DNA of 64,000 nt, taken from Chytridium lagenaria. Lineage: Eukaryota > Chytridiomycota > Chytridiomycetes > Chytridiales > Chytridiaceae. The stretch covers positions 372,001-436,000 of the forward strand of contig JAHLKC010000002.1 in assembly GCA_025449115.1 (NCBI GenBank), given 5' to 3'. Below are positions 12,406-24,175 of the stretch, in pieces (position 1 is the stretch's first letter; every line of letters starts with the position of its first letter). Made by a program: the position numbers and the translations under genes. Below the pieces are notes generated by a model, which did not search any database, was not told where the DNA came from, and worked only from the letters and a program-made list of their open reading frames with translations.

Positions 12406-15400
12406 TCATCCAACAACCTCCCTCAAAATCTCATCATACCAGTCACTGTACACCTCCCCATTAAACCTAACCCAAGTGGCCACCTTCAAACTATATGCCT
12501 CCAACTCTGTCTTGATCAAATCCAATCCAGCCCTCTCCAACCCCTCTCTCTTAAATGTCCCAGATGCGACATGAGTCTTGACAGACGCCTGAAGACGTCT
12601 CCTTAACAAGCTCAAAATTGGGTCCTTGGCTCCAGGTGAGAGAATCTTGGCTACCATGGTCTTGATAATGTCTTCACGAGCTCCAAGAACACTGCCCGAA
12701 GATCCTGGCAATGTGGCTTCAGCGTGAACCTGTCTGCCTGTGGCTGCATTGACGGCAGCTCTACGACTAGCGATGGAAGATGACACGCTTGAGATGATCT
12801 GGGCGGACAAATGGTCAACCTCAAGACCTTCAGTGTCCGACAAGAGAATGAGGAGAGCGTCCTTGAGACCCAGGAGTGCCGCACGGTCACCACGGATCTC
12901 GCCAACAGTGTTTTGGGTAAGCGTCAGCAATGCAGCTACAACGTTAAGCTTCTGCGCCTCCTCCTGGAACTTCCTCAACCGAGAAGCATCAAGAAGAAGC
13001 GTCTCGGGAAGAACAGCGTCATGCGATCCAGTGGCTGGTGGCGAGAATACAAGACCAAGAGCAGCTTCATGGAAGATATCAGTGTACCTAACGCGATTCT
13101 CTGGAATATCGACACCCTCAGGGTTCCTAGCCTTGGCGACACCCTCCTTCTCCTTCGCACTGTCAGAAAGCCACTGCTTGGTGCGATCAAGGGTAATCTC
13201 ACCACGTTCGAGAGCAGTGGCAAATTTCCCGCGCTCGTACTCAGCCGCCTGAGGGCGAAGGTGCGGGCGAAGGCTCTGAAGACGGAAATTCGCAAGATCA
13301 AGCCTCATGTCGTCGAGAATGACAAGAATAGCGTCGAAGATGGAGGACAGCCGTGAGAGAGGCTCGGCAGCGTCGGTGAAGGGGGATTCGGGGAGGGCGG
13401 CGACGTGAGCGGTAACGGAGCGCATTGCAGAGTCACGGATGGGTGCGCAAAGCTGAGCCATTTTGCTGACAATGTAGGTTAAAAGTGACTTGAGGTTCAC
13501 GACCTTTTTGTCGATTTGCTGCTTGATCAATTCAATGTCGAGCACTTCCTTAATCTCGGCCGCAATCTTTCCCTTTTCAGACACCATTGCGAGGATTTGC
13601 TAAAGTAAATTGAACATTAGTTAATTATAACCCATCTGTAAATAAAGAAGTAAAAGTTTACCTTGCGAATATCCTCAATAAAGTCCGGAACATAGTAGAT
13701 GAACTCCTTACGGTCAAACGCTTGCTGAACAGAGTCAAAGAACGCCTTACGAGCCTGCGTACGGATTGCCTCTTCAAGTTCCGAAAGCTGAGGTTTCTTC
13801 AAACTAAAATCGGGGTCCAAAGTAAGCTCGTGGGCAAGCTGCTCGTTCGAAAGAGTCGAGCCAAACGATGAAGCAACGCTGGTGAGATCCAAAGATTCTT
13901 TCGCGTCCATAGATTTCTTTGATGTCAGCATTTCATCAGGGAGCGAGGCGGGTGTTAATGGTCTGGTGATCGTCTCGTCCGGCATGTTGCGCGGTAGAGG
14001 GAGAACGAGACGGGGACCCACGGGCTGGGGAGTTGACGGAATCAACTCGTTTTCTAAGGAACTTGGTCGGGAACCTTTGGGGAGAGGTGGAAAGCATATC
14101 CATAGGTGAGGAAGATAAAGCTGGGCTAGGACTACGGGCTGCCGCACTAGGGATCTTGATAGGAGAAGAGGTGGTAGCACTGGAGGTGGGCACCTCCATG
14201 TCCTCATCAACGTCCATGTCCTCGCTAGCATGAGATGAAATGGATAACCTCCTTTCCTCGCGTAAACGTTCAAGTGCAGATTCGCCAAAGCGACCGAGAC
14301 GATTAATGATGACTTTTTGCTGCTGCTCGATACGCGGGCGCCATTGGTGTCAGCGTCCACCTGCTCTTTGACGGAAAGCCAAAGTTTTTCAAGATTCATC
14401 CAGTGCGAAACGAGATCGTCCACAATCTTCTTAGTGTCCCTCTCCTTCCAGGTGTTGAAGCTCTCATAGTACGTGACCCAGATCTTCAACAATGCGACAG
14501 TAGCCTCAAGGAGTTCCTGATCAGAGATGGTCTCCACACGGTCCAACCACTCTTGGAATTTTGCTAAAAGCTCGACGGCATGCTTTTTAACCGTCTGGTA
14601 AAACAATAAGAAAAAATTAGAAAATAATGTCAAAACGTCGCAATCTTGGGCAAGAATAGCACTTGAAAAGCATACCTCTTCTTCAGCCGCGATTGTCGGC
14701 ATAATTTCGTTCGTGTACTCCACAATGATGAAGGAGCTCAAGAAAACGCGTGACGGATTTTTCCATGCAGACTTCTTTGCAGAACTAGCAGAAGCCGACC
14801 TCTTGGCGGAGGACGACTTTTGTGAGCTCTGTTTCATTGAGCTCCGACCACGGCTAGACTCTTCCTCCTGTATATATTATTAGCAATCCACGATGCACCG
14901 CAAGCAAACATACCGCCACCGCAATAAGATCCATCATTTTCCAAAGCATTCCAAGCAACTTAGTGGCAGACCGGATGACATCCTTACTCTGAATGAGTCC
15001 AACAAGGGTATCAAACGGAACACCTTTAACGGATTTAGGGGTGAGGTTATGAGTTGCCGCCATCCAAGTGTCTACAATTGCCTTCATGTGGCAAAACCGC
15101 CACCACCTCTGAATCGAGCATGCAGCCGAGTTACGAAGTGGGTTGAGTTCATCATATGTGGAAGGGTCGTTAAGCACTTCGTTGGGGTGGAGACGGCGGG
15201 AACGAGGGGTAGATTGATAGGCCCTTCGACGGGACTCTGAAGCCCTGAGCCGATCTTCGAGAGCTTGGCGACGGGCTAGGTTTGCCTCTTCGTCCTTCTT
15301 CTGTTGAGCAGCGGCAACTTCACGTGCATGGGCGACCTTGACTGCGCATGATTTGGCCTATTGATGAGAGTTAGATGGTTGGTATCTGCGCCACCACAGC

Positions 15401-15785
15401 AAGTAATCCCCAATCCGGCAGTGCCATGATTCATGAATAGAGAGAGATGACGCCATACCTGACGGTCCAGAATGCTCTTTCTATTCATCTCCGCCGCTCT
15501 TAACGTCTCCTGAATCTTCTGCCTTCCAATGGGGTCGTCAGCATCCAAGCTGGTGCGGTGAGCAGCCAGAACTTTCTGGATGTGGTTATGCCTACGTTGA
15601 AGTTTCAAACGACGGGCTTCGATGAAAGCTTCGTTGGCGGAAGTGTGGTTTGTAAGGAGGTTCAAGAGAGAGTTGGAAGAGCGACGCCTGCGGGCTCGGA
15701 AACGCTCTTCAAGGTGGCGAGGCCGGTTTGCGGGCTGCTTGAGAGCTAGGGCCTCTACGTAGAAAAAGCCGTTCGTTACTTCCAT
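12406..15785 (-). CDS. T-complex protein 11 / SOK1 family protein
   Basis: Family defined by mammalian TCP11 and yeast Sok1, linked genetically to cAMP/PKA signalling; the biochemical role is unclear. Five exons: 15785-15459, 15357-14914, 14867-14676, 14594-13662 and 13599-12406. Each join is in frame. The N-terminal third is a basic coiled coil (FIEARRLKLQRRHNHIQKVLAAH), then an IQ-like segment AACSIQRWWRF. The diagnostic TCP11 block is IKEVLDIELIKQQIDKKVVNLKSLLTYIVSKM followed by LCAPIRDSAM at the start of the last exon. Within exon 4 the frame steps near 14345 (one base missing fits) and back near 13990; between them lies a Ser/Pro-rich acidic stretch (EDMDVDEDMEVP, SPMDMLSTSPQRF). I chose the ATG before EVTNGFFYVEALAL. 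Confidence 0.8.
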
Positions 15786-16583
15786 CAGGATTTGTTCACA
15801 GTTGGAATCGGGGAATAGCGTTGAGGGAAATAAACGATAAAAATGTGGGGAGGGTGGAAGTGGTTGTTCGCAAGTTATGAGGAAGCTCGAAAAGAGAAAT
15901 GTATGTTTTCGTTTCAGCAGACTTTCAAAACCAACAACAATGAATGCCCCCCCTTTTTCGTCACAGATGCTGATGAATGACGGTTGATGTTGTTGTTGAC
16001 AAATAGAATGCGCCACCAAATTGGGGTTCTTTGAAACTGAGGAGGGTTTTGTTGGGGGCCGAAAGCGAAGGTTTATGCAATAATTGGAGAGGCTGATTGG
16101 AGATGTTTTGGGTTGGAGGAAAGAGCATGCAAGCCTACAGGAAAAAGAGCCGAACCTTTCGGAACTCTGGAAGCCTACGAAAATGTTGAACAAAACACCC
16201 ACCTTATATTGAGTATGGTCAAGCTAGCGATCGTATAGAGGGTTAAGACGTTTTTATCACAATGTCTTCACTTAGAAGTGAGTGTTATAATGATATTACA
16301 AGCTGGATGATCCAAGGCAGGATGGTTGGAGTGAATGAGCTGATTTATGACGAAATGTGAAGAAGCCTTCTCACTGCTCACTTAGAAATGAGGATTTGAA
16401 ATGGTCCTACTTATTGAAGTTCCGACGAGTTGGCATTCATCTTCAAAAACAAAAATAATAAAAATAGCTCCCAGTGCGCATCCCAGAACGATGAATATTC
16501 AGCAAATGATCTCTTTTATTAAGCAAAAAGGGGTATCAGCAAGATAGCAACGACGATGGGATGAAAGCGGACCAATGTTCAGC
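15786..16583. other. Intergenic spacer
   Basis: Promoter side of the TCP11-like gene and 3' side of the dehydrogenase, both on the minus strand. The TCP11 frame stays open upstream of the chosen ATG to about 16200, but without convincing codon character. I see no other gene. Confidence 0.5.
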
Positions 16584-17402
16584 TCAAAGGGCATACCCAT
16601 AACCTCCAGATGCAAGGAGGTTCTGGCCCGTGACCCAGCGGCTGTCATCGCAGAGATAGAAACAGATAATAGGGGCAATATCATGGACCTTGCCGATCCT
16701 ACCCATAGGGGTCATCTCCTTGGCATGCTCGCATTGATCACTCTGAAGCATTTCGGTCTCGGTGAACCCACTAGTTATAAAAGGGTAATAATTGGTTAAT
16801 TCAATGCCATTAACTGTAGACCATGAGACAACTTACGGAGAAACGGTGTTGACGCGAATTCCCTTCGACGCCACCTCCTGGGCAAGCGCCCTGGTCAAAG
16901 CCTCAACGGCGCCCTTAGAGGCCGTGTAAAGGGAGTGAGCACCATACGGGCGGTGAGTGATCGCGTCCGAGATGTTGACAATGGAGGATCCCTCAGACAT
17001 ATGGGGAAGCGCGGCTGCAGTCAGGCAAATGGTGGACCTGACATTCGTGTCAAAAACGCGGTGGTAGTCTTCCTCCGTAATCTTCTCGAGAGGCCCGCAA
17101 TGGTACTGCGCGGCATTGTTGACGAGGGCCGTGATCTTCCCAAACTTCTCGACAATCTGGTTGACGAGTTTTTTGGCAGCACCGTCTTGACCGAGGTCGC
17201 ATTGGAAAGCGTGCGTCGTAACGCCGTATTCTTGTCCAAGCTTCTCAACGCATTGCTCAATGTTCTCCTTGGGCTCTTTGTCGACGAGAACAATTGCACT
17301 CTCCTTGCAGTGCTTCTGACACTTAGCGAATTCGCATGCGACGGCCTTGCCGATGCCTTTGGAGCCTCCAGTAATGACCACGACGTGTTTGGAATCCTTA
17401 CA
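16584..17402 (-). CDS. Short-chain dehydrogenase/reductase (classical SDR)
   Basis: NAD(P)-dependent oxidoreductase of the classical SDR family, resembling glucose 1-dehydrogenases and 3-oxoacyl-ACP reductases. The exon at 17402-16837 carries the cofactor motif TGGSKGIG, the NNAA motif and catalytic YTASK. The exon at 16770-16584 carries GFTETEML and the C-terminus SRWVTGQNLLASGGYGYAL. The intron between them (GTAAGT ... CTAG) joins P-GFT in frame. The N-terminus is unresolved: an acceptor lies just before DSKHVVVITGG at 17402, and a short upstream exon ATG ACA G with donor GTAAAG at about 17458 does not join in frame. Substrate cannot be named. Confidence 0.8.
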
Positions 17403-17963
17403 GGAAGGTGATAAGTGTATGGTATATAAAATGTGCACTTCTTAGCTTTACCTGTCATATTGAATGTATATCAAGTATTCCTTTGCGCGCAAAACAAAAA
17501 GGGTAAGGTGGAGGAAGGGAGAAATAACCTCTTTTTATACATTCATTTTCCACTCAAGGCGTGACCTTTGGTCGGGAGACGGCCGGAGACAGCTGCAGCT
17601 GACTTTTATTAATAAGTTTAAGAGGAGATCATAAATATTCATGTACCTCAAAAACGACTTAACATCTTAACATTATTTTACAGTGAATTTTAAAAATGTC
17701 CGGGAATAACCCCATCTCATGCACAAGAACAGTTCCAAATATTAGATCTAGCTCTTCAACATTAACTTCAAAGCAAAGCATCCAAAACCGCCAAGTTCAG
17801 TGGCGACAAACTTTGAAAATTTGACTTGCGGTCCACTTGAGTTGACAATTCACTTGATCCTCACGACGTGCACCTCCCACGCCTCTTCGATCTTAAGAGA
17901 TTGTAAGCAAACCGTCTGAACACGCCCTCTCTCCCCTCCCCAGCTTCTTCTGTTACAAGAGGA
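17403..17963. other. Divergent intergenic spacer
   Basis: Lies between the SDR (minus) and the PP2C gene (plus); no gene seen apart from the possible ATG-bearing first exon of the SDR near 17452-17458. Confidence 0.5.
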
Positions 17964-20289
17964 ATGGCCGCTGTGGATCCACCAGGCAGCCTTGTGAAAA
18001 AGACCTTTCCTCACGATCAAGATAACAAGAACAGTCAACAGCAACCTTGTGATATTCTTCAAGAGGCCAGTGGCACACCAACACCCATCTCTGATCCCAT
18101 CCTCTCGGCCCTCCAAATTCCTTGTGGCCCTCCTCAACCTTCCACATTAACCCACTGTCCAATCCCTACACCCACTTTACCGCCCGCACCGTCGCCTTCG
18201 CCATCACCTTCAACCGGTCTCACAACTCACTTTAACGGACCCCATTCATTGGTGACCGTCAACGAACCTCCACTTTCAAGTCAACCAGTCATGGCAACGC
18301 CTTCTGGTGGATCTCAAGGAACAAGTAACAATTCAGGATTGGCCGCAACAGTCCCCATGAGGCTTATTTACGCATCTCCAGCGACTTCCACCACGTTACT
18401 CGATGATCTTGATGACGAGGAAGGTTATTCACCCACGAAATCAAAACTTTTAGGATTGAGCAGTGCAGCCGCTACCCTGGATCAAGCGTCAGAGCAGAGC
18501 TGATAAATCTGAAAGCCGGCTACGATACATTTGCTTTACCGGACCGAAAAGGTGGGGATGCGGGCGATGATGAAAATGCCTAAAGGAACGTGATGGTTAT
18601 TCTTATACCTTTGTTTCTAGTAGATGAAACATCAAATCATTTCACGATACCTTCTGAATTTCAAAACCGTCGGTCAAGTCGAAGTCGAGCCGTTGTGGGT
18701 CCAAGACCGAGTGATTCGACGACCGACTCGTCTACCACGAATGACGATGATGATGACGATGAGGATGATGACGACGATGAGGATGATGATGATGACGATG
18801 ATGAGGATGAGGATGATGACGATGATGACGATGATGAGGAGGATGATGGGAAGGGTGGAACGAACGGGTTGACAAAAACTGGAGCGCCGAGGGCTTCACA
18901 TGGGAAGGAGGCGAATGGGGCACCGAACGACGATGAGGAGGTCAAGAAAAGGTCTGGATTTTCGATTGGGTTCTCCGAGGATCGTAATAAGAGATACCGG
19001 CGAACAATGGAGGTGTAAAGCTATTCCTTATGATTTCGCAACGTTTATGCTTTTTATTTAAAATCCAACATTTGTGATGATTATTCTTTTTGTCATTTAT
19101 CTGACAATATCAAAAAGGACTCGCACTCGTACATTTACAATTACGATGGCGTTAACGGACAAGGTATACAAATGCCCACATCTCTATTTCATTTTCCCCC
19201 GTTGACTCACCCAATTCCGTCCAGGCTTCTTTGCCATCTACGACGGTCACGCTGGTCGAGGTGCAGCAGAATGGTGTGGCATTCACCTTCACGAGGTACA
19301 ATGAATTATTCTCCCCCCCCCTCCTCCCCCCGTGATTTTTCTCTAAATCCCTTTTTTCCAGACCCTTCGAACCCTTCTTCACGAGAAACCCACGACGCCC
19401 GTTCCAGAACTCCTCAACCAGTCCTTTTTAATGACAGATACGCAGTTGAGTTTAAAAAAGAGCGTGTTTTCGGGGTGTACGGCAATTGTAGCTTTTATGA
19501 GGATGGAGGAACGGGAGGATGAAATTGCGGAGACGGGGGAAAGGGAGGTGAAACGGAAAGTAAGAAGGAGGAGGAGAGTGTTATATACGGCGAATGTGGG
19601 AGATGCGAGAGCGGTTTTAAGGTTTGGATAATTAATTTACTTTCTTATAATTCTTTCTTTTGCGCGTAAAGGTTTTATTATAAATGATATATCCCTTCAT
19701 CATTTCTTATCTCCCTGCTTTCCTCTATTCTTTATCTAACTTATTTTTCAACCCTTAGTCGCGGTGGCAAAGCCATTCGACTATCCTACGATCATAAAGG
19801 CTCCGACTCACAAGAAGCCCAACGTGTCGTCGGTTCCGGTGGTTTTATGGTCAACAACCGAGTTAACGGTAAACAATTTATCCCCGAACCCTTCCTTTCT
19901 TTCTAACCCCCACCTCTTAGGCGTTCTTGCAGTAACAAGAGCTCTGGGAGACGTGACGATGAAAGAATGGGTGATCGGCGCTCCTTACACCGTTGAAACG
20001 GTTCTAGAAGATCACGATACGTTTTTGATTCTAGCATGTGATGGGGTAATGAAACCTTCCCTTCCCCCCCCCCATAATATATGCTAATCGTGTATAATTA
20101 TTTCATTTTTAGGTGTGGGATGTGTGCAGTGATCAGGAGGCGGTTGATTTTATTGGAAAAATGAGTGATCCTGATAAGGCTGCGCAAGAGCTGTTGGCTT
20201 ACTCACTGCAGAAATGCTCGACGGATAATTTGAGCGTGATTGTGGTGAGGATTGATACGGGCTTTTTGGAGAGGTGTGAAGAGTTGTAG
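17964..20289 (+). CDS. Protein phosphatase 2C, Ptc1-like, with long acidic N-terminal extension
   Basis: Mg/Mn-dependent Ser/Thr phosphatase (PPM family), closest to yeast Ptc1, a regulator of stress MAP kinase pathways. Exons: 17964-18551, 18621-19012, 19119-19163, 19225-19295, 19362-19621, 19759-19868, 19921-20045 and 20113-20289. Catalytic-core motifs in order: [77 protein letters not shown] and [10 protein letters not shown]. The metal-binding aspartates in DGHAG and ACDG are present. About 320 residues precede the core, Ser/Pro-rich and then an Asp/Glu tract. The frame steps once near 18490, compatible with one missing base before [19 protein letters not shown] basic insertion ([11 protein letters not shown]) sits between SGCTA and LYTAN. 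Confidence 0.92.
18744..18845. repeat. GATGAC/GATGAG repeat encoding an acidic tract
   Basis: Short GAT/GAC/GAG units in the PP2C N-terminal extension encode an unbroken run of Asp and Glu. On the opposite strand the same tract gives a meaningless serine run. Confidence 0.85.
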
Positions 20290-21400
20290 ATTTTTTAGGG
20301 GGTGTTTTTTTATTCAACGGCGGGTTTTTGGGGTATGGGTGTTGGGGTTGGATGTTTTTTATGGATGTGATGAAGTGTGGAGAGTAACTGACTCTTATCG
20401 GGCTCTTTCTTGCTTTAACGATAAAAGCATATTCTTCCCCTTTACCCCACCACATATTCTTCTTGTTTTATTTTATTGCTGTTATTTTGCATTTTTTTCG
20501 CTATCTATTCAAAGTATTTATTGCTCCGTCCCTCAACCCTACGCATCACAAAACTTACATATCCCTTCACGAAATGGTTTCCATAAGAGTTTTATAAGTT
20601 ATTTTCCTTCTTTTGATATATTTTTGGTAGCTGTTTCGGGTGTGCGTTCTCTACCCTTTTTCGTTTTTTTTTGTTTTTTTTTGGTTTTTGTTTTTTTGGA
20701 TGGGAGGGATGGAAGGGAGAGGGGCATGCAGAGGATGGTTTTTTAGCGAGAAACTTATGGTTAGGGAAAATAAAAGAAAGTCGGTTCATTAATTTTTATT
20801 TTCAAACGTTGAGGTGCAATATTTTAACCTTTTCAAACATCCCTCGGCGCCCTTAACACGGTTATTGGACCCCTCTCTCATATTTTTTTGTATTCCGTCC
20901 TTTAAAGAGAGAATGCTGGCTTGTGTAAGAGGAAGTTTCCTTTGACCCACTCTAACTTTTTCTGTTGTGCATCGTTATGCAATTTATCTGGTCGGCTATA
21001 CCTCAGATAGGCTGCGTCAAAAACAGCGTCTAACGCCATATACATTCATTATAAGCCCAACCCTCTGCTCACTCCCATAATCGTTTTCGCATTCTTTCGA
21101 TTCACTACATCTTTCACTTACCTTATCTATTGACTAGGTTATCCTCGACGATCTCTGTCACAGACATCGGCTCTTACTTATGTGGGTGGTTAGCAGGTGA
21201 TCACATGACACGGAATCTTCGAGCTATGTAAATGAGGGGCACGTTTTGGTTTCTCTTTTTTTTATTTTGATCTTATCTTATGTACAGAGCATTAAGCAAA
21301 ATGTTGGTGGGGGGATGTGGTAGCGTAGAGCTGGGGTAAAATTGACATTTGGTAAAAGCTAGTGAGGGTGCGAGAAGTGAACTCAAGGTAAAGAGGGTGT
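20290..21400. other. Intergenic spacer between converging genes
   Basis: 3' flanks of PP2C (plus) and histone H2B (minus). T/G-rich, no gene recognised. Confidence 0.5.
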
Positions 21401-21941
21401 TTACTTTGAGTTTTGGTACTTGGTGACGGCCTTGGTACCCTCAGAGACGGCGTGCTTGGCAAGCTCACCAGGAAGGATAAGACGCACCGAAGTTTGAATC
21501 TCACGGGAAGAAATGGTAGACCTCTTGTTGTAAGCAGCAAGCTTGGAAGCCTCCCCAGCAATCCTCTCGAAAATATCGTTAACGAAAGAGTTCATGATGG
21601 ACATGGCCTTGGCAGAAATTCCGTACTCAGGGTGGACTTGCTTGAGGACCTTGGAGATGTAGGAGGAGAAGGTCTCCTTCCTAGACTTCTTCTTGGTCTT
21701 GGCAGAGTCCTTGGTCTTCTTCTCGGCGGTCTTTGCGGGAGCCTTGCCAGCGGGCTAGAGTTGAGTTGAGTTGAGTTGAAGGAGGGAGAAAGAGATGTTT
21801 GTTAGGAGGTTGGTTTGAAGACGCGGGAATGGGGTGATGAATGAAGAAATGGATGCATGGCTGATGGGAGGTGTAATAAAAAAAAAGAGCGATGCTCACC
21901 TTCTTCTCAGCAGGGGCCTTTCCTCCTTCCTTGGGGGGCAT
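21401..21941 (-). CDS. H2B: Histone H2B (copy 1)
   Basis: Core nucleosome histone. Two exons: 21941-21900 encoding [14 protein letters not shown] and 21754-21401 encoding the rest, with an intron of 145 bases in the basic tail. The core reads [59 protein letters not shown] and ends AVTKYQNSK; the lysine near this end is the conserved ubiquitination site of the family. Length (about 131 residues) is normal. It pairs divergently with H2A at 22618. A second copy lies at 28576-29095. Confidence 0.97.
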
Positions 21942-22617
21942 GTTTGATAAGTTGGTGTGTGTAGGTGTAAAAAGAGTGGTGTGTGTGTGTGTGTGTGTGT
22001 GGTTGCAGAGAACCTGTTTCTGTGGTGTTTGGCTGATGTGTGTGTTGGTTGGAATGGAGGATAAAGTCAAAGTGCTTATTCGGTATTTATATGCTGTTTT
22101 TTCCCAGTTTGAATTTTGAAAGTAGAAAAAAGAAAATATTAAAAAAGATGGCTTCGGATTGGTTGAGAAGGAAATAAATTTTCATTTCTTGTTTTCGGAC
22201 TCTCTATTTCATTCGCACACACAAATTTGTATTCTACAGAAATATGGGACAGCCAATACGAAGCAAGCATTGATTTATTTTTTCATGAGGTGGACAAGCT
22301 GCATTATCCATAATACAAATATAATATTAGACTTGTGGGCTCACGCACTATAAAATAACCATCACCATCACCATCACCATCATCATCATCATCATCACCA
22401 CTCACTCATTCGACTCACGCATCAAACAATCGTCATTAACCATCTATTGAATTCCATCTTCAGCATCATCATCATCAACAGTAATGGCCATTGGTATGTA
22501 TACAGATTTAATATTCTTTAAATTCTGGTCTTCATAGCACACACACAAGTTGCTCTGATCCCCATACAAATACCTTGACTGACCATCAACTTTCTTTTGT
22601 AAAAAGAAAACAAGATC
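21942..22617. promoter_or_regulatory. Shared divergent H2B/H2A promoter
   Basis: A TATAAATA reads on the minus strand at 22091-22084 towards H2B, and TATAAAAT at 22349-22356 reads towards H2A. CCAAT boxes lie between them: CCAAT at 22253-22257 on plus and its complement ATTGG at 22158-22162. A (CACCAT)n microsatellite at about 22359-22400 and a (TG)n run near 21979-22001 lie in the leaders. The H2A leader may contain an intron, since ATGGCCATTG followed by GTATGT occurs at 22484-22499. Confidence 0.6.
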
Positions 22618-23122
22618 ATGTCTGCTGGAGGCAAGGGCAAGTCCTCCTCGGCGAAAAAGATGTCAAAGTCGCGATCCGAAAAGGCTGGCCTCCAGTTCCC
22701 CGTTGGTCGTCTCCACCGCATCCTCAAGAAGGGCAACTATGCGCAAAGGGTCGGAAATGGGGCTCCCGTGTACCTTGCTGCCGTCCTCGAGTACCTTGGG
22801 GCAGAAATTCTTGAACTTGCCGGTAACGCTGCTCGTGACAATGGAAAGGTAATGGTTTTTTGTTACTGTTTTTGGTGTATTTCTATGCATTTACATAGCT
22901 TCTTCATTGTACCTGAGAGTTCTAATGCATATGACCTCTTTGTCCTCACATTATCAGGTTAGGATCGTACCTCGCCACCTTCAACTCGCCATCCGCAACG
23001 ACGAGGAGCTTAACCGTCTCCTCGGATCAGTGACTATTGCGCAGGGAGGAGTTCTCCCCAACATTCATCAGACCCTTCTTGGCAAAAAGACCCAAAAGTC
23101 CGCCAAGGTTGCAGTCGAGTAA
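22618..23122 (+). CDS. H2A: Histone H2A, lacking the C-terminal SQ motif
   Basis: Core nucleosome histone. Two exons, 22618-22848 and 22958-23122, 131 residues. Hallmarks: [70 protein letters not shown] and [14 protein letters not shown]. The canonical DNKKTRIIPRHL is replaced by [12 protein letters not shown]. The tail ends [12 protein letters not shown] with no SQ[E/D] site, whereas most fungal H2As end in SQEL, the DNA-damage phosphorylation site. It is not H2A.Z, because it has the acidic patch and L1 loop of canonical H2A. Confidence 0.96.
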
Positions 23123-24175
23123 AATATATTTCTAGCCGTCATCACCGTCATCGTTCATCGCCGCCTACAAGATCATTACCACCACCTCGATCAATTCTAC
23201 TATCAACCTTCTTACACCCTACGTTAACTCACCCATCATCCACACTCTCTCTCTTTCCTCTCTTTTAGAATTCTTTGCATAATGTAGATAGCTTCTTCCT
23301 TCCCTTCCTATCACCTTTTTGTCCCCTTCTCTCTGGATTATTCTAAAATTTCAAAACCAACAAAGCGCGTGTATCGAAACAAACTATATAAAAGTCAATT
23401 TATTTTCACAAGCTTAAAGAGAAACCGCTCTATATAATGTCGATTAACATTTCAGAGCATTCGTTCAAACAAAATAATATTTCGTACGTATCTAGTTGAT
23501 AAAGTACAGAAGTGTATATCGACAGTGAAACCGTGCTTATTTTGTATGTGGAATACGCTAGTATTTTTATGATGTAAGTATATCTTTAAATCATCGCTTT
23601 GCTAAAGGTAATATAATTAATATGATCAATATGTATTCAGGTTTTAAATATTTGAACAAAAATGAAGGAGAGTCATGTATCATCGATTCCGAAAATATGT
23701 GAAGGAACAAAAGGCCATGTATAAGCTGATTCAGAAGCTTTGTGGAGGTCACTATAAGTATAGAGGTCTTCTTATATTCTAAATATCTTTACAAAAGAGG
23801 GTGTTGATGCGGAGAGAGAGTTATACCTCTTCCGTGTGCCCTTGCGAGTGATGAGCTGTACGTTATTTCTATTTATTTTTGCATCAATAAAATTGGATAC
23901 TAATCATATTTATTTATTGAAATCACTAGAGGAAATCCCGTTAACGTCAGAGGTCGGGGTGGGCTCAAAGGTTCCCGTAATCATGCGGTCGCCGTCTTTG
24001 TTGATGGGCGAGAAAGCTTCCGCGGGCTGTGAAAACACATTTATCCTGTGCCACCCATGTTTATTTTTTCCTTGTCACCCGTAAAGTTCTGAAAAGACCG
24101 CCCATTTAATCCATTACTCTTTCCCTTTTTTATTTTATCATTCATCAACCACCAACTCCAACGGCTCAGTAGTAA
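23123..24175. other. Intergenic spacer downstream of H2A
   Basis: Contains the H2A 3' UTR and AT-rich sequence. No coding frame stands out. Confidence 0.5.

Noticed and set aside
18661..18945. Long serine-run frame on the minus strand
   Set aside because: It is the complement of the GATGAC repeat encoding the PP2C acidic tract; no other coding sign.
22484..22499. ATGGCCATTG followed by GTATGT as first coding exon of H2A
   Set aside because: Joining it to the acceptor before 22618 does not keep the H2A frame; the ATG at 22618 gives the normal N-terminus. A leader intron is possible.
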